Below, one piece after another: positions 23,395 through 35,188 of a stretch of DNA of 64,000 nt. Made by a program: the position numbers and the translations under genes. The stretch covers positions 682,001-746,000 of the forward strand of contig JAADJZ010000009.1 in NCBI GenBank assembly GCA_011032825.1, given 5' to 3'. Every line of letters starts with the position of its first letter. Position 1 is the stretch's first letter. The notes beneath the pieces are model-generated. The model did no database searches and had not been told where the DNA came from. It was given only the letters and a program-made list of their open reading frames with translations. This DNA comes from Massariosphaeria phaeospora. Its lineage: Eukaryota > Ascomycota > Dothideomycetes > Pleosporales.

Positions 23395-26106
23395 ATGCGG
23401 CCCCAGGCAATCCGGGCTGGGCGAGCGGCCAACTGCAGAGTAAGCATAATGTCAACGAGCGCAGGACAACAGCGTCTACGCTCTCCACCGTCCGGTGGTG
23501 TTTGCTGCCACTCGCTGTGCGTGAGCGCAAGGAACGCAAATACTAACGACTTTTCAGCATCGCCTGTACGCAACCCTCCGATGCGCTCAAAGGACTTCTC
23601 GAAGAGGCCTTGCGACTGCCCACGCGGCTCCTCGCCATAATTTCGACATCGTCTCGCGGACCCCGCCGTACCAGAAGCTCGTCGCAAATCTCGAGGAAGT
23701 CAGAAGGGTGCTGGGCTCCTCCAGGCATCTGACTTTGGCGGAGAAGATCCTCTACTCGCATCTTGAGCACCCGGAGGAGTCGTTGCTGTCCAACACGAGC
23801 AATGGGCGTGAAATCAGGGGGAATGCCAACCTCAAACTCAAGCCGGACCGAGTCGCAATGCAGGACGCCTCAGCCCAAATGGCGCTGCTTCAGTTTATGT
23901 CCTGCCGTCTGCCGTCAACAGCGGTTCCTGCGAGCATCCACTGTGACCACATGATAGTGGGGGAGAAAGGCGCCGACACGGATCTACCAAACTCGATTGC
24001 TGGGAACAAGGAGGTTTTCGACTTTCTCGAATCTGCTGCCAAGAAGTACGGAATTGAATTCTGGCCGCCAGGAGCAGGCATAATCCACCAGTCTGTGTTG
24101 GAGAACTATTCTGCGCCTGGCCTCATGATGCTAGGCACAGATAGCCATACCCCGAACGCAGGCGGTCTTGGAGCCATCGCTATTGGGGTTGGAGGGGCTG
24201 ACGCTGTAGACGCGTTAGTAGATGCGCCGTGGGAATTGAAAGCGCCCAAGATTCTCGGTGTCAAGCTTATCGGTGAACTGAGTGGATGGGCATCTCCCAA
24301 GGACGTGATCCTACATCTGGCTGGCCAGCTCACTGTCAGGGTACATAGGCCCTGATCACCAACCCACCGTGTCACGCTAACAACTACTACAGGGAGGTAC
24401 TGGATTCATTATTGAGTACTTTGGGCCTGGTGTCGAGTCGCTAAGTTGCACCGGTATGGCTACTATCTGCAACATGGGCGCAGAAGTGGGCGCCACTACT
24501 TCGCTGTTTCCCTTCTCTCCCGCCCACGTTCCATACCTGAAAGCTACGCACCGAGGGCCGATCGCCGAAGCCGCGTCGAAAATCGCATCATCACCTATGT
24601 CTATCAATCTATTACGCGCTGATCCCGATTCTGCATATGACAAAGTTATCACTGTCGACTTGTCGAGACTGGAACCCCACATCAACGGACCGTTCACACC
24701 CGATCTCTCCACACCTCTCTCTAAGTTCAAGGCTGTCGTCGAGGAGAAGGACTGGCCTAGGACATTCGGTGCCGGTCTTATCGGAAGCTGCACGAACAGC
24801 TCGTATCAAGATATGACGCGCTCCGAGGACATTGTGAAGCAAGCGTCGGCCGCCGGTTTGATGCCCAAGGCCGAATTCTTTGTCACACCGGGCAGTGAAC
24901 AGATCCGGGCAACCCTTGACCGGGACAATACGCTCTCGACGTTCTCCTCTGCAGGTGCCACCGTACTTGCAAACGCCTGTGGTGAGTCGTGCCGTGTTCT
25001 ATAGTTCACCCCCGGATGTCTCCGCTAACTCGTGCTTAGGTCCGGTAATTTCCCACATCCCCCAGCCCCTTCATTGCTCTGGCTAACTGAAAATTTCGTG
25101 TATCGGCCAATGGACGAGGGCCAAAGACGGCCCCAAGAAAGGCGAGTCGAACGCCATATTGACGTCCTACAACCGCAACTTTCCCGGCCGCAACGATGGC
25201 AACCGGTCGACGATGAACTTCCTAGCGTCCCCGGAGCTTATCACGGCAATGTCGTACTCTGGCGCGACAACCTTCAATCCCGTTACCGACTCCCTCCCAA
25301 CACCTTCAGGCGTCCCGTTCAAGTTCTCTCCCCCGCGAGGCTCAGACCTCCCTTCCGCTGGGTTTGAAGAAGGGAACCCAGAGTTTTTGCCCACTCCTGG
25401 AGTACCCGACTCCTCAGTTGATGTTGTTGTTGACCCCAAATCCACGCGTTTAGCATTATTAGACCCCTTTCCCGCATTCCCTGATTCCGAACTAACTGCA
25501 TTGCGTGTTCTTTACAAAGTAAAGGGCCAGTGCACTACAGACACGATTTCCGCCGCCGGGCCATGGCTTAAATACAAGGGTCATCTCCCCAACATATCCG
25601 AAAACACGCTCATCGGCGCCGTGAACGCTGCCACCGACGAAGTAAACGTCGCCTACGACACAGACGGCACCACGGCGACCATCCCCGAACTTGCCAAGCG
25701 CTGGAAAGCCCAAGGCCGGGAATGGCTGGTCGTAGCCGAGCACAACTACGGCGAAGGCTCCGCCCGTGAGCACGCCGCGCTCCAGCCTCGATACTTGGGC
25801 GGCCGCGTCATCCTCACCAAGTCCTTCGCCCGCATTCACGAGACGAACCTCAAGAAACAAGGCATCGTGCCCTTGACGTTCGCAAACGAGGCTGACTACG
25901 ACCTGTTTGACGCGTGTGACGAGGTGGCAACACGAGGACTGCTGGATGTGCTGAAGAGTGGCGGTAAAGGGGAAGTCGAGCTGGTGATCAACAAGGGCGG
26001 GGAGCAGAAGATTGTCAAGACGAAGCACACGCTTAGCAAAGACCAGTGCGCGTTCGTGCTTGCTGGGAGCGCATTGAATGTCTTGGCGAGGGCAAGCAGG
26101 AAGTGA
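23395..26106 (+). CDS. aco2: second mitochondrial aconitase (Aco2/AcoB type)
   Basis: An Fe-S hydro-lyase paralogous to citrate-cycle aconitase; in yeast and Aspergillus this paralogue is implicated in homocitrate dehydration in lysine synthesis. Exons: 23395-23439, 23558-24340, 24393-24981, 25040-25044 (5 bases) and 25099-26106, giving 809 aa. The N-terminus is Arg/Ala-rich, a mitochondrial presequence; NFDIVSRTPPYQKL begins the enzyme. Active-site segments are visible: GTDSHTPNAGGLG, GSCTNSSYQDM with the first cluster cysteine, ACGPCIGQW with the other two, and EHNYGEGSAREHAALQPR in the swivel domain. The 5-base exon encodes the Gly-Pro between the paired cysteines. Intron 25045-25098 starts GTAATT and has a CTAAC branch site but ends CG rather than AG; without its removal the frame meets a stop. 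Exon 1 codes only 15 residues and its donor is GTAAGC. Confidence 0.93.
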
Positions 26107-26609
26107 ATGCTTTGTAGCGTTAGTTTGACGTGATGCGCGTTCGAGCGGCAGTTACGGTTTACGAAGAACTGCTAAAAGCGAGTCTACTTTGGCTTTTTGT
26201 AGAAATTGAAGATCGTATCAGAAATGGTGGCTTGCATTGTGCATTGTGTGTCTCCTCATTGGTAAAATCAATCGCTAATGCGCATCAAGATAACTATATA
26301 CTTTTATCTCTACAAGTGTTATGTCAGACAGTATCTACTTAGTATACTAGATATAACAGGGCTTTGTATGCACAAAGGTACAGTGTTCATCTACTAGTAA
26401 AGTAATTAAAACAAAGTCTATCTTAATCAGCAATAATATCTGCTCAGGGGAAGATAATTATAAATCCACGGGCCTTACTACATTGACAATGTGGATTCTC
26501 AAGCACTGGTATGCCCACTACATATCTAGGACCTACACAAAATACATAAACCGCTGATTTTACAACAATACGCCATCTCAACATCAACATCTATAACTGG
26601 CGTTACTCA
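26107..26609. other. convergent intergenic region, AT-rich
   Basis: 3' flanks of aco2 (plus) and gcs1 (minus). Noticeably more A/T-rich than its surroundings, consistent with terminators. No gene seen. Confidence 0.5.
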
Positions 26610-29389
26610 TCACCCTCTCCGCAAGCCCCTGACCAAGCCCGCAAACCTCCTCCTCGTAACGTACAAGAACACGCATAACATCAAGATAGCCACCAGACTA
26701 GCCGCACCCCAATCCTGCTCCACGCCCACGCCCACCTCCTTGACCTCATTGACCCACCCCCCAATCGTCTCCTTCACACCGCCCGCGCCCGCGCCCACAG
26801 CCTCGCTCTCCAGATCCGGAAACGCCATAATCTGCACCACGAGCGCCGTCCAGCCAGTAAAGTGCTTCGTGCCCTGGCCGTGCCCGCCCACAGGATCATA
26901 CTGCTCCCAGAAGACGCTGGTCTCCTGCCAGGAGCGGAACACCATGTCGACGACGTTGACGCGGAGCTCCGAGTACAGTTGGCGGCAGCGGGCTTGGGCG
27001 GGGCCGCGGCGCCGCGCGAGCAAGAGCAGCCGCTCGATGAGTAGGTAGTTCATGTTGATCCAGATGGGGCTGCGCCAGTAGTTGTCGCCGGTGCCGTAGC
27101 TGGGGTTCTCCGGGCTGAGACTGCGGATGCCGTGCGCGGTCCAGAGGTGCGCGGGGTCGCGCAGGAGGTCGAGCGTCGCGTTGAGGTGCGGGTGCTCGGG
27201 GCCGATGAAGCCCGTCATGAAGGGTATGAGGGCGACGTAGCCTATGGGGCAAACGTACGTGTGTGTGTCGTCTAGGACGCGGGTGTCACAGTACATAGCG
27301 TTTTCTGTGGACCAGTGGACCGCTTCGATGTTCTGGTTGATGGCGCGTTGGTGGTTCTGGAAAGTGACAATGTCTGGGTTGTTTTCGGTGAGGAGTGCGA
27401 GTCGCTCTAGCGTTTCGGCCATTACGCCTACCCAGCAGAGGGCGTCGACGTGTAGTTCGGTGACATCAGGCGGCTCGGCTCGAGGGAAATCGTCGAGGCC
27501 GCTGGCGAGGTTGTAGTTGGGTGTGCGGCCGCGCCACCTGTAACCCTCATTCAGAGAGGCGCGAGGTACGGAGTGTACTTCCACATCGCCGGCCTGAGTT
27601 CGCCGAAACCAATTATAATGCCGTTTCAACTTCAAGAAGAGCTCCGCTATCAGGGCCTTGCTCTTCTTTGAATCCGACAACAATGTTGATTCGCGGCCGG
27701 AGTACTTTGTCTTTCCAGACACAACGTCGAGATACTTAGATACGACCCAGAACAGAGTCGGTGGATTTGCAATGTGTGGATACTGCACCAGGAATGTCCT
27801 TGGTATTTTACTCTGCGTCTCCGCTCCTGGAACTTGTTCCCTCGCGATCCAGCCATCCGAGTCCATAAGCGCGAGCCAACTTTGCAGCACCTCTATTGCC
27901 AAATCCATATCCCATTGCTGAACGAGGAGAAGATGGAACCCCTCGTCCCAGAGGAAGCCTCGTGAGAAGCCTGGACGACTTGGAACATGCGTGAAGAGCT
28001 CACTTGGGCCCTTAGTCTCGGGTTTCGCGCGTCTCTGAGCTTCCGCGATATTTTTCCAAAAGATGGTACCAACCTCTTCGTACTCAGGCGAGTGTGATAA
28101 GTCGACTTGGGTAGTGCCATAAAAGTAGCCCAGACCTCCCAATAGATTAGACAGCAAGTTATGAGCAAAGCTCGTGTGAGAGTCGGTAAGAAAGGGAATC
28201 TGCGGTTTGAAAACGTCGGAGAACTGTGTTTCGAATGATTGAACCTGGTTCCTAAGTCCTGTTGTGAGTTCGCCCGCTAAAGCATGTTAGAGCAATGACT
28301 AACCAACAGGTCTAGCACTTACAAGTCATGGAACGAGTAGCCGATTGGGTTGAGTAGAGTATATCAAACTGTGCTATCCATTAGAACGTTCATTAGCCAA
28401 AGCAATGGACTAGCTCACCTCAAACCCATTTTTGAAGACGAACTGCACAAAATGCATGTTGCCAACCCCAGGCTCGTTTGGGATCACTTTCCTATCCGCT
28501 GTTACAGTTTCATTCAAAAAATCTAGAAAGAGGGCTTCTTCCCATAGATTCCGTTAGCTGTCTGTCCAGAAGACGCATGGGTCGAAAGGGTATGGGATAG
28601 ACGAGCTATCATTGCTTGACACTAGAATTCATGGTGGGAAGTATCTTACATTTTGATTGCCATAGCATATCCTCTGGCGCTTGAAAACTCTTCACAGCTG
28701 CATCATTCAGAGGACTGTCGTTGTCCGCTCCCTTCGGATTTGTAATATGCAAGCCAGCTACTCCAAGCTTCGGATGCTTGATGTCCAAGTCTACGGTGTC
28801 CACAGACAAGCCGTCACCTGTCCCCTGCTTTCGCACTGTGGCTTCCAAGTGGCAGTCTGTACATCCTTCCATAGCTTCCATGGCGACATAGAAAACAACG
28901 GTTGTCTCCGAGTCGGATGTCGTCTCCCCTCGAGGAGTGCCTTTGACTCTCAGGCCCCAGTTCCCCGGCCCCTCGCCCTGATGTAGCTTTACGAACTCTG
29001 TCGTGATGTACAGCGCGTTACCGACATCCTGGATCGTCTGGGTGCCACCGTTCCTACTATCGTACGTTGTCCAGCCGTAGCCTGCCATGGCGTCCGAGGG
29101 CTCGCAGGCGTGACGAAAGTCTAGTAGTAGATTAGGACCTAGAAGAGCTGCTATGTTGTGTTCCTCTCAACATACTCATCATGTTCTCCCCATCATGCTT
29201 TCCCCACATCAAGCCCATGAGCAGACTTTCTGGCACCCGCGGGCGGATGCCCAGGTAGAGATTCGATCGATAGGGGCCCCATAGCAGCGATGTGTCGTTC
29301 GCAGTAATCCCCGCCGCGACTGCGCAAGCCGGCGTGAGGGACGTGAGGATCGCATAGAGGAATGTTGGGAGTTGCATTGCGCGAGACAC
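26610..29389 (-). CDS. gcs1: mannosyl-oligosaccharide glucosidase (ER glucosidase I, GH63)
   Basis: Removes the outermost alpha-1,2-glucose from Glc3Man9GlcNAc2 just after N-glycan transfer in the ER; yeast Cwh41. Five exons give 837 aa: 29176-29389, 28650-29120, 28419-28534, 28323-28368 and 26610-28276. Exons 3 and 4 are missed by ORF calling. The start shows a hydrophobic signal-peptide-like stretch (LPTFLYAILTSL) followed by TSLLWGPYRSNLYLGIRPR and the GLMWGK motif. The GH63 catalytic region shows FSRGFLWDEGFHLLL, DSDGWIAREQ, PPTLFWVV, and near the end YWRSPIWINMNYL and a WEQYD/GGHGQGTKHFTGWTALV block. A second hydrophobic segment close to the C-terminus (AASLVAILMLCVFLYV) followed by Arg/Lys predicts a membrane anchor. 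The 28535-28649 acceptor (gaagaag) is weak. ATG 29377 is an alternative start. Confidence 0.95.
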
Positions 29390-29940
29390 ATGTCAAGCGA
29401 CGCACGATTTGTGGTCTAGCAGCCGGTTAATGGGAAGAGCCGAGCTTCGATTCAGGCCATTATTGTTCTTGTCATGGAACCAGACACAAAAGCAAAAAAT
29501 CCGGAATGCGAAACGTGAATTGATACTGCTGTGGGTTGTGATGAGACATGTTGATCCTCTGGACCCCTGATCAGATCAGTCGCTCGCTGGTCCATGCTCG
29601 GTGGTTCGGCCTTCGTGTTTAATCTTCAAAAACGTTCCTACAAGAAAGTGTATCCACAGCTATGCGCACCCTCCTTTGAGCGATTATACTTCAGATAACG
29701 TACGTTTGTACCGCTATCTGCTACACCGGATCACGTGTGAATAGCGCCCCGCGGACCGCTGTGACGTTGTAGTGCCCGCTCTCCAACCACCATGGCTGGG
29801 CCCCACGATCGGCAAGGCCCTGTGGCATTTCTGGCTGAAAAGCAAGTCGTAAGATAAGCCGTTCGTGGTACTGAGGACGTCCATAAAAAGCGGTGCAAGA
29901 GATTCCGCATCTGGGCAAGACCTGAGACTCAACACTTGCA
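29390..29940. promoter_or_regulatory. divergent promoter region, gcs1 / yfh7
   Basis: 551 bases between two divergent start codons; both promoters must lie here. Overlapping short minus-strand frames at 29714-29996 are not protein-like. No firm motif. Confidence 0.5.
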
Positions 29941-30800
29941 ATGGATGAACAGGTCCATCGCCTAATCCACAAAGTCTGGGGTAACACAATTCGCACCTGA
30001 GAGATAACTCGTTGCTAACGACACGAAGACAAGTTCGAGGATGTTCCTAGATCCAAGCGATTCCTTGTCGCGATATCTGGCATTCCCGGCTCGGGTAAGA
30101 TCTCTATCTCGACTTGCGTGTATGCTTTTAACTTTTATACTAACACTACGCAGGTAAAACCACACTTGCAGCAGTAGTTACGCAAGGTCTCAACGCCCTC
30201 CATGCCCAAAAATCGCCGGGTACCCATAAAGACAACCCTCTCGCTGCATTTGTGCCCCTGGACGGCTACCACCTGACGCGTGCTCAACTCGACGCAATGC
30301 CAGACCCAGACTCGGCGCACGCACGCCGAGGAGCACACTTCACGTTTGACGGGGAATCGTTCACGATGCTCGTGAAGAAACTCCGCGAGCCCTTACTGCC
30401 GGAAACCTACACTATCCATGCCCCAAGTTTCGACCACGCCACCAAGGACCCAGTTGCCAACGACATAGCAATAGCACCTTCTGTCCGGATTGTTGTATTT
30501 GAAGGCAACTATCTGTCATTGAACAAATCGCCTTGGAAAGAATCTGCGCAGCTCATGGACGAGCTCTGGTTTGTGGAAGTGGACTTTTCCGTCGCAAGAA
30601 GGAGGCTGGTGTCCAGGCATGTCAAGGCGGGACTTGCGGAGAATGAAGAAGACGCTGGGAAGCGAGCCGATGAGAATGATCTTGTAAATGGAAGAGAGAT
30701 CCTCGAGAACAGGATGGAGGTTCATGAAGTTATCCACAGCATCGATGATAGTTATTGGGGCCCGGAGACACAGAACACGGGGAAAGAGCCTAACAAATAA
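29941..30800 (+). CDS. yfh7: P-loop kinase-like protein, YFH7/uridine-kinase family
   Basis: Resembles yeast Yfh7, a P-loop ATPase related to phosphoribulokinase and uridine kinase whose substrate is not established. Three exons give 250 aa: 29941-29980, 30029-30094 and 30154-30800. The Walker A motif (SGIPGSGKTT) is split by the second intron, donor GTAAGA, acceptor CAG. PLDGYHL is the equivalent of the family DxFY/DGYH base-binding segment, and FDHATKDP and VVFEGNYLSL follow as in uridine kinases. The lid region carries paired arginines (ARRRLVSRH). Ends with a hydrophilic tail. Length is close to that of fungal homologues, though yeast Yfh7 is longer. Probably cytosolic: no presequence seen. 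Confidence 0.88.
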
Positions 30801-31164
30801 ATGGCAAAATCTGTATAATCGTATGGCATACAAATCATCATGAATCTGGGCATGGGCATGTGTAGACGTTGATTAATTGTATGGCATGTTGTAGGTATTG
30901 GCTCAATGGAACAGCTAATGACTATCCATACTTCACGCGCATAAATTGCGTACACTTCTCTGTGAGTCCGTTTCTGGGTTATGTTTTAAATTCGGTCAAT
31001 ATGCTGAGTCCTACCTATCGTATGCGTGTAGCTGTATTACCTACATAGCCAAGCCGCTTTTAGCCCGCATGTTTATTTTGATGACCTCACCGGTCACGAC
31101 GTCACACACAATTTGTTCACGCTGCAAATACACCTCCAACACCCCTCTCACAGATACCTGCACC
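30801..31164. other. intergenic, no gene
   Basis: 3' flank of yfh7 and promoter of the next plus-strand gene, A/T-rich. A possible CRE/ATF-like core gacgtcac is at 31097. Confidence 0.45.
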
Positions 31165-32152
31165 ATGGCGATAATCGAGAATTGGCTTCCGCCGTCGCGC
31201 GACAACTGGGAGACTCTGTGTTACATCTGGCAGTTCTTCCCGGTGGTACGTTCCCCCCTTCCCCACATGTTTCACGATCGCAATAAATGTGATTGACCAG
31301 GGGCTTTGTTCAGGTCACTGCGATCCAATGGGTGCTGGATTGGTACCCGCAGGGCAAGACGTCCACCGAGTCAAGATTCAACATACCGGGCAAGATCGGA
31401 TGGGCCACGATGGAGTCGGCAGGCTTCATGGGCTTGGTTTACATAATGCTCACGTTGCCGCAAGAGCTGGGCATTAAAGAGCTGCCGTGGGGCAATTGGA
31501 CAATGGCTGGCTGCTTTGTGGGTTTTCTACCAGCGCATGCACATTAGTTCGGATGCTGACCAAACTACAACAGGTTATTCACTACCTATATCGCGCGATC
31601 GTGTCTCCCCTCTTTTTGAACCCGAGCATGTCCCCCATACACCCACTGGTCTGGATCTTCGCGTTCGCGTTCCAGATATGCAATGCCATCTCGATCGGAG
31701 GCTGGCTGGCTGGCTACGGTCCAACGACCGACAACGACTGGGCAGGCCGCTACTGGACCATGGAGATCGGGCTCGTGATCTGGGCGTGGGGACTGCTGGG
31801 CAACATGTTTCACGACGACGACCTGCGCGAGATCAGGAGGACTGCCGACCGCAAGCAGCGGAAAGAGGCCGAGAAACAAGGGAAATCGCCCGAGGGCGTG
31901 GACAAGATATACATGCTGCCGAAGAACGGACTCTTCCAGTACGTCCTCTACGCGCACTACTTCTGCGAATGGATCGAGTGGGCAGGCTGGTGGATGGTGG
32001 GCGGATGGAACTGCCACCCGGCGAGGTCGTTTCTGCTCAACGAAATCTCCACGATGCTCCCGCGGGCGCTGCAGGGCAAGCGGTGGTATGAGAAGAAATT
32101 CGGCAAAGACAAGGTCGGGAGCAGAAAGGCGGTCATCCCAGGGCTAGTGTGA
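31165..32152 (+). CDS. 3-oxo-5-alpha-steroid 4-dehydrogenase family protein
   Basis: Membrane-bound NADPH-dependent reductase family that includes mammalian steroid 5-alpha-reductases; the fungal substrate is unknown and may be a sterol or other enone lipid. Three exons give 287 aa: 31165-31245, 31314-31517 and 31574-32152, all in phase 0. Several hydrophobic helices are visible (residues about 20-40, 60-80, 115-140 and 150-175). The C-terminal domain contains the family signature region: LPKNGLFQYVLYAHYFCEW followed by IEWAGWWMVGG and a short basic tail. The NADPH-linked segment (GLLGNMFHDDDLREIRR) resembles the N-H-D..LR..R motif of the family. It is distinct from Tsc13 and Dfg10 by length and context. 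Expected in the ER membrane. Confidence 0.88.
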
Positions 32153-33751
32153 CGGGTGTAACGGTACCAACGGCCGTTGCCACTACCGTGGTAGAATGCT
32201 GAAGATTCAGCACGCACGCAAATATAATCATGCTCACTCATCTCATCATGTGCGGGTGGTGAGAGCTAGAATAGAGGCTACTGACAGCCGAATCAGCACA
32301 CGCCGCAGTAGTGCCCTCTGCTAAGGTGGAGTTGTTCGCGTTGCCGGTTAGACGCATATCCAGCAAGACCGGAATCATGACGAGTATTATCGACGTCGAG
32401 TAATAATATTGATGGCGCGGTTCTTGCGAGGGGCGAGGAGAAAACATGCATGGCGATGACGAGATGATCGAGGACTCAGGAGGTATACTCGGTACTATAT
32501 CTAGCGACCAAGGGCAGCAATTGGATTATTACCTGCATACTGCCCTTATCGGAGGGTCAGGCCCAGTCCCAGTGTGAGCATCACCACGGCCGACTGAGGG
32601 TAGCGGCCCGGAGTCGTCTGGCGTCGATGTGCTGCAGCGTGCCGACGCGACTCTGCTTAATATAGATGCGGCCAATCAGCAGGCGGCGGTAAGCAGAAAA
32701 CGGCAAGGCTGATGCAGAAAGACGAAGGCTACGGAGTATACCCGGGATTGCAGGTTGGCAGCAGGAGGGTCGTGAACGAGGGGGGCGATTGTTGAAGGTG
32801 GATACGTTGTCGTGATGCACTTGCTGTCGTCTGTGTTCTGCGGCTCCCGTCCCGCCGGGGGTGTGTCGTTGCATGGCGCGGTCGTGCTCGGTGAGAGGGC
32901 CCCGGGGCATGGCGGTGGGCTCTTGGATCGTCGACGAGAGAGTCGCAGTTGAGGCAGGTCTCCAAGCCACAAAGGCCGCAGCGGCTCGTGTGCGTGCTAG
33001 CAGACGCCGTTTCGGGCAGCTGGCGATGCGTTTGATGCGTTTTCGGCGCGTGTCGCTGCGGGCTAGACGGCGCCTCTGCTTGCCAGTCGATAGCGCGCCG
33101 CCGGGCCTGGCTTCAAACTGAAAAGCGTCGTGCTGCTCTCATCAGGGCCCTCAGGCTCGTTCTGCTCATCAGCACCCACCGTCAGCACCTCTCCTCTCGC
33201 CAGCGCTGTGGGATTGTCCAACCTCATTCCCCGGACGCGCCAGGCTATCGCAAACAACCGGCAGCGCACCCCCTCTCGCTTGGCGGCAGAATCATCCATC
33301 ATCCATCAGCGCCCCCGTGTTTCCGTCCTTTTTGCGCGCTGCCCAGCGGTGTTCCCCACCCACTGCCCAGCCAGCGCCCACGGCTCTCGCACACACGTCG
33401 CGGCCACTCAGCGGCCACTCAGCGCCCGGCGTCCGGCGCCCGTCCAGCGATCGCTGCGGCCGTGTCCTCTTTGTCTGGAGCACTTGCCCGCTGCTGCTCC
33501 TGCGACTGCTGCTGCTCCACCGCCGTCTCCACCGCGTCCCCCGTCCCCCTCGCGCCTGCCTCTGCTGTGGGTCGCCGCCGTCTCGCCCGCCAGTCGTGCC
33601 CGTGGTCGCTGGTGCCCGTCTCCTGTGTCGCAAATCCTGCCTGGCACAACCCGCGGCTGACGTTGTGCCTCTCTGACACTCTCCGCGCGACTCCACCGTT
33701 GCTGCTGCCATATCCTTCTGCCTCTGCCTCTTGTCCTCGCTCGTCATCACC
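32153..33751. other. 1.6 kb intergenic, probable long promoter and leader
   Basis: Upstream of the 33752 gene. Several overlapping open frames of GC-rich DNA on both strands, none protein-like. The last 200 bases are strongly pyrimidine-rich on the plus strand (repeated CTGCCTCTG/CTCCT), typical of a fungal 5' leader. An ATTGGCC inverted CCAAT box lies at about 32671. Confidence 0.5.
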
Positions 33752-35188
33752 ATGTCGTCGACGGTCAATGGCACTGAGGGCGCTGCCAGTACGTCTCCTC
33801 TCCTTGCCTCGTCTGCTTCTGCTGCCTCTGCCTCTCCTTCTGCCTCTGCTATCGCTTCTGCGTCCGCTTCTGCTTCTGCAAGCCCCATTCCAACCGAGTC
33901 TTCTGCAGCTCCCTCTGAACCGCCCTCTCCCTCCGCGACCCCGTCGCCGTCTCCATCGCCGGAGCCTTCTCCATCACGAGAGCCAGTAACTGAGCCCTCT
34001 TCAGCGCCGCAGCCCAGCTCGGACGCACCTCCGAGCTCATCGCCGCCGCCCCCGTCGTCGACACCAGCTCCTCCTCCACCTTCGTCCTCGGCCGCTCCCT
34101 CGGCCGCTCCCTCTTCGCGACCTCCTCCACCTCCCTCGTCCTCTAATACTCCTAATGCTCCCTCGTCCGACCGTCCGTCGTCGCCGCCGTCGAGTGCGCC
34201 GCCGGTAATCTCGACCGTCACTGCATCTGCACCAGAGCCTTCGACACAGGTCATCACATCTCTTGTGACTCCTACAGCGTCCATCCCGGGCGAAACCCCA
34301 TCTCCGTCCATCGTCTTCGTCACGACCGTCATCAACGCTCCAAACGCTCCTCAACCGACCAATGCACTATCCTCAGCTCCAGCAGCGCCCACTAACAGTG
34401 CTGATCCGGCACTGCAAGCCCCCAAGGACAAGGCCAATTCTGGGGCTGGTGGACTGAGTCCTGCAGGAAGGACAGCCATTGCAGTCGTCGTGCCTGTCGT
34501 CGTCGTCGCAATCCTCGTCGCTGCAGGCATCATGCTGTGGAGGAGACGCAAGCAGCGGAGGAACGCTGAAGACGCGCGGCGGAAGGAAGTTGAAGAGTAC
34601 GGTTTCAATCCCAACAACGACCCGACGCTCCCTGCTGTGGGCATCTCGTCAGAGATGGCCGAGGATCAAAGCGGTTATAGAGGCTGGGGCAACACAGCTA
34701 CGAGCTCGAACCGCAAGGCCTCTACTACTCTCAACAGTGGCATGGCATACTCGGACAGCAACAGCAACCCTGGAGGCTATCACAGTCCGGGATCCCCGAC
34801 CCAAGTGTCTGACGGCATGTCTGGAGACCCATTGGTGAACGGACGGCGAGAAACGTTGGACTCCGAAGGCATTGCTGCTCTTGGGGCTGCGCCCAATGCC
34901 AACCAAACCCGGGAGGGTGTTGCCCGGGGTTCATCCAATGCCTCGTCGTCGTACTCCGCAGCCAATCGATCTGACAACTCGGGTGAATACCAAATTCCCA
35001 GCAACAACCCCTCGCCGGACTACTACGATCAGAGCGGCTATTATCCTCCCGGCACTTACGGTCCCGACGCTTATGGTGCCAATCAGCAGCCAGTGATTCG
35101 AGACGTGTCTGCGCGACGGAACACGAGGATCGAGAACCCTTCGGTGTTTCCACAACAAGGAAACTCTGGCATTGCGCAAAACTTCTGA
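33752..35188 (+). CDS. Ser/Pro-rich single-pass membrane protein, 478 aa
   Basis: No firm family. A single exon. Residues 1-235 are mostly Ser, Pro, Ala and Thr, as in mucin-like, O-glycosylated wall-sensor ectodomains. One membrane helix follows at about 241-262 (AIAVVVPVVVVAILVAAGIMLW) with a basic stop-transfer (RRRKQRR), giving an Nout-Cin layout as in Mid2/Wsc-type sensors. The cytoplasmic tail of about 210 residues holds EEYGFNPNNDP and SGYRGWGNT, then is rich in Ser, Asn, Tyr and Gly, ending QNF. No signal peptide is visible at the chosen ATG, so this would be a type III protein or an upstream exon is missing. The in-frame extension upstream has no ATG. Sensor role is inference from architecture only. 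Confidence 0.82.
   Translation: MSSTVNGTEGAASTSPLLASSASAASASPSASAIASASASASASPIPTESSAAPSEPPSPSATPSPSPSPEPSPSREPVTEPSSAPQPSSDAPPSSSPPPPSSTPAPPPPSSSAAPSAAPSSRPPPPPSSSNTPNAPSSDRPSSPPSSAPPVISTVTASAPEPSTQVITSLVTPTASIPGETPSPSIVFVTTVINAPNAPQPTNALSSAPAAPTNSADPALQAPKDKANSGAGGLSPAGRTAIAVVVPVVVVAILVAAGIMLWRRRKQRRNAEDARRKEVEEYGFNPNNDPTLPAVGISSEMAEDQSGYRGWGNTATSSNRKASTTLNSGMAYSDSNSNPGGYHSPGSPTQVSDGMSGDPLVNGRRETLDSEGIAALGAAPNANQTREGVARGSSNASSSYSAANRSDNSGEYQIPSNNPSPDYYDQSGYYPPGTYGPDAYGANQQPVIRDVSARRNTRIENPSVFPQQGNSGIAQNF

Noticed and set aside
33292..34335. 347-codon minus-strand open frame rich in Gly, Asp and Glu
   Set aside because: Antisense shadow of the Ser/Pro-rich coding exon starting at 33752.
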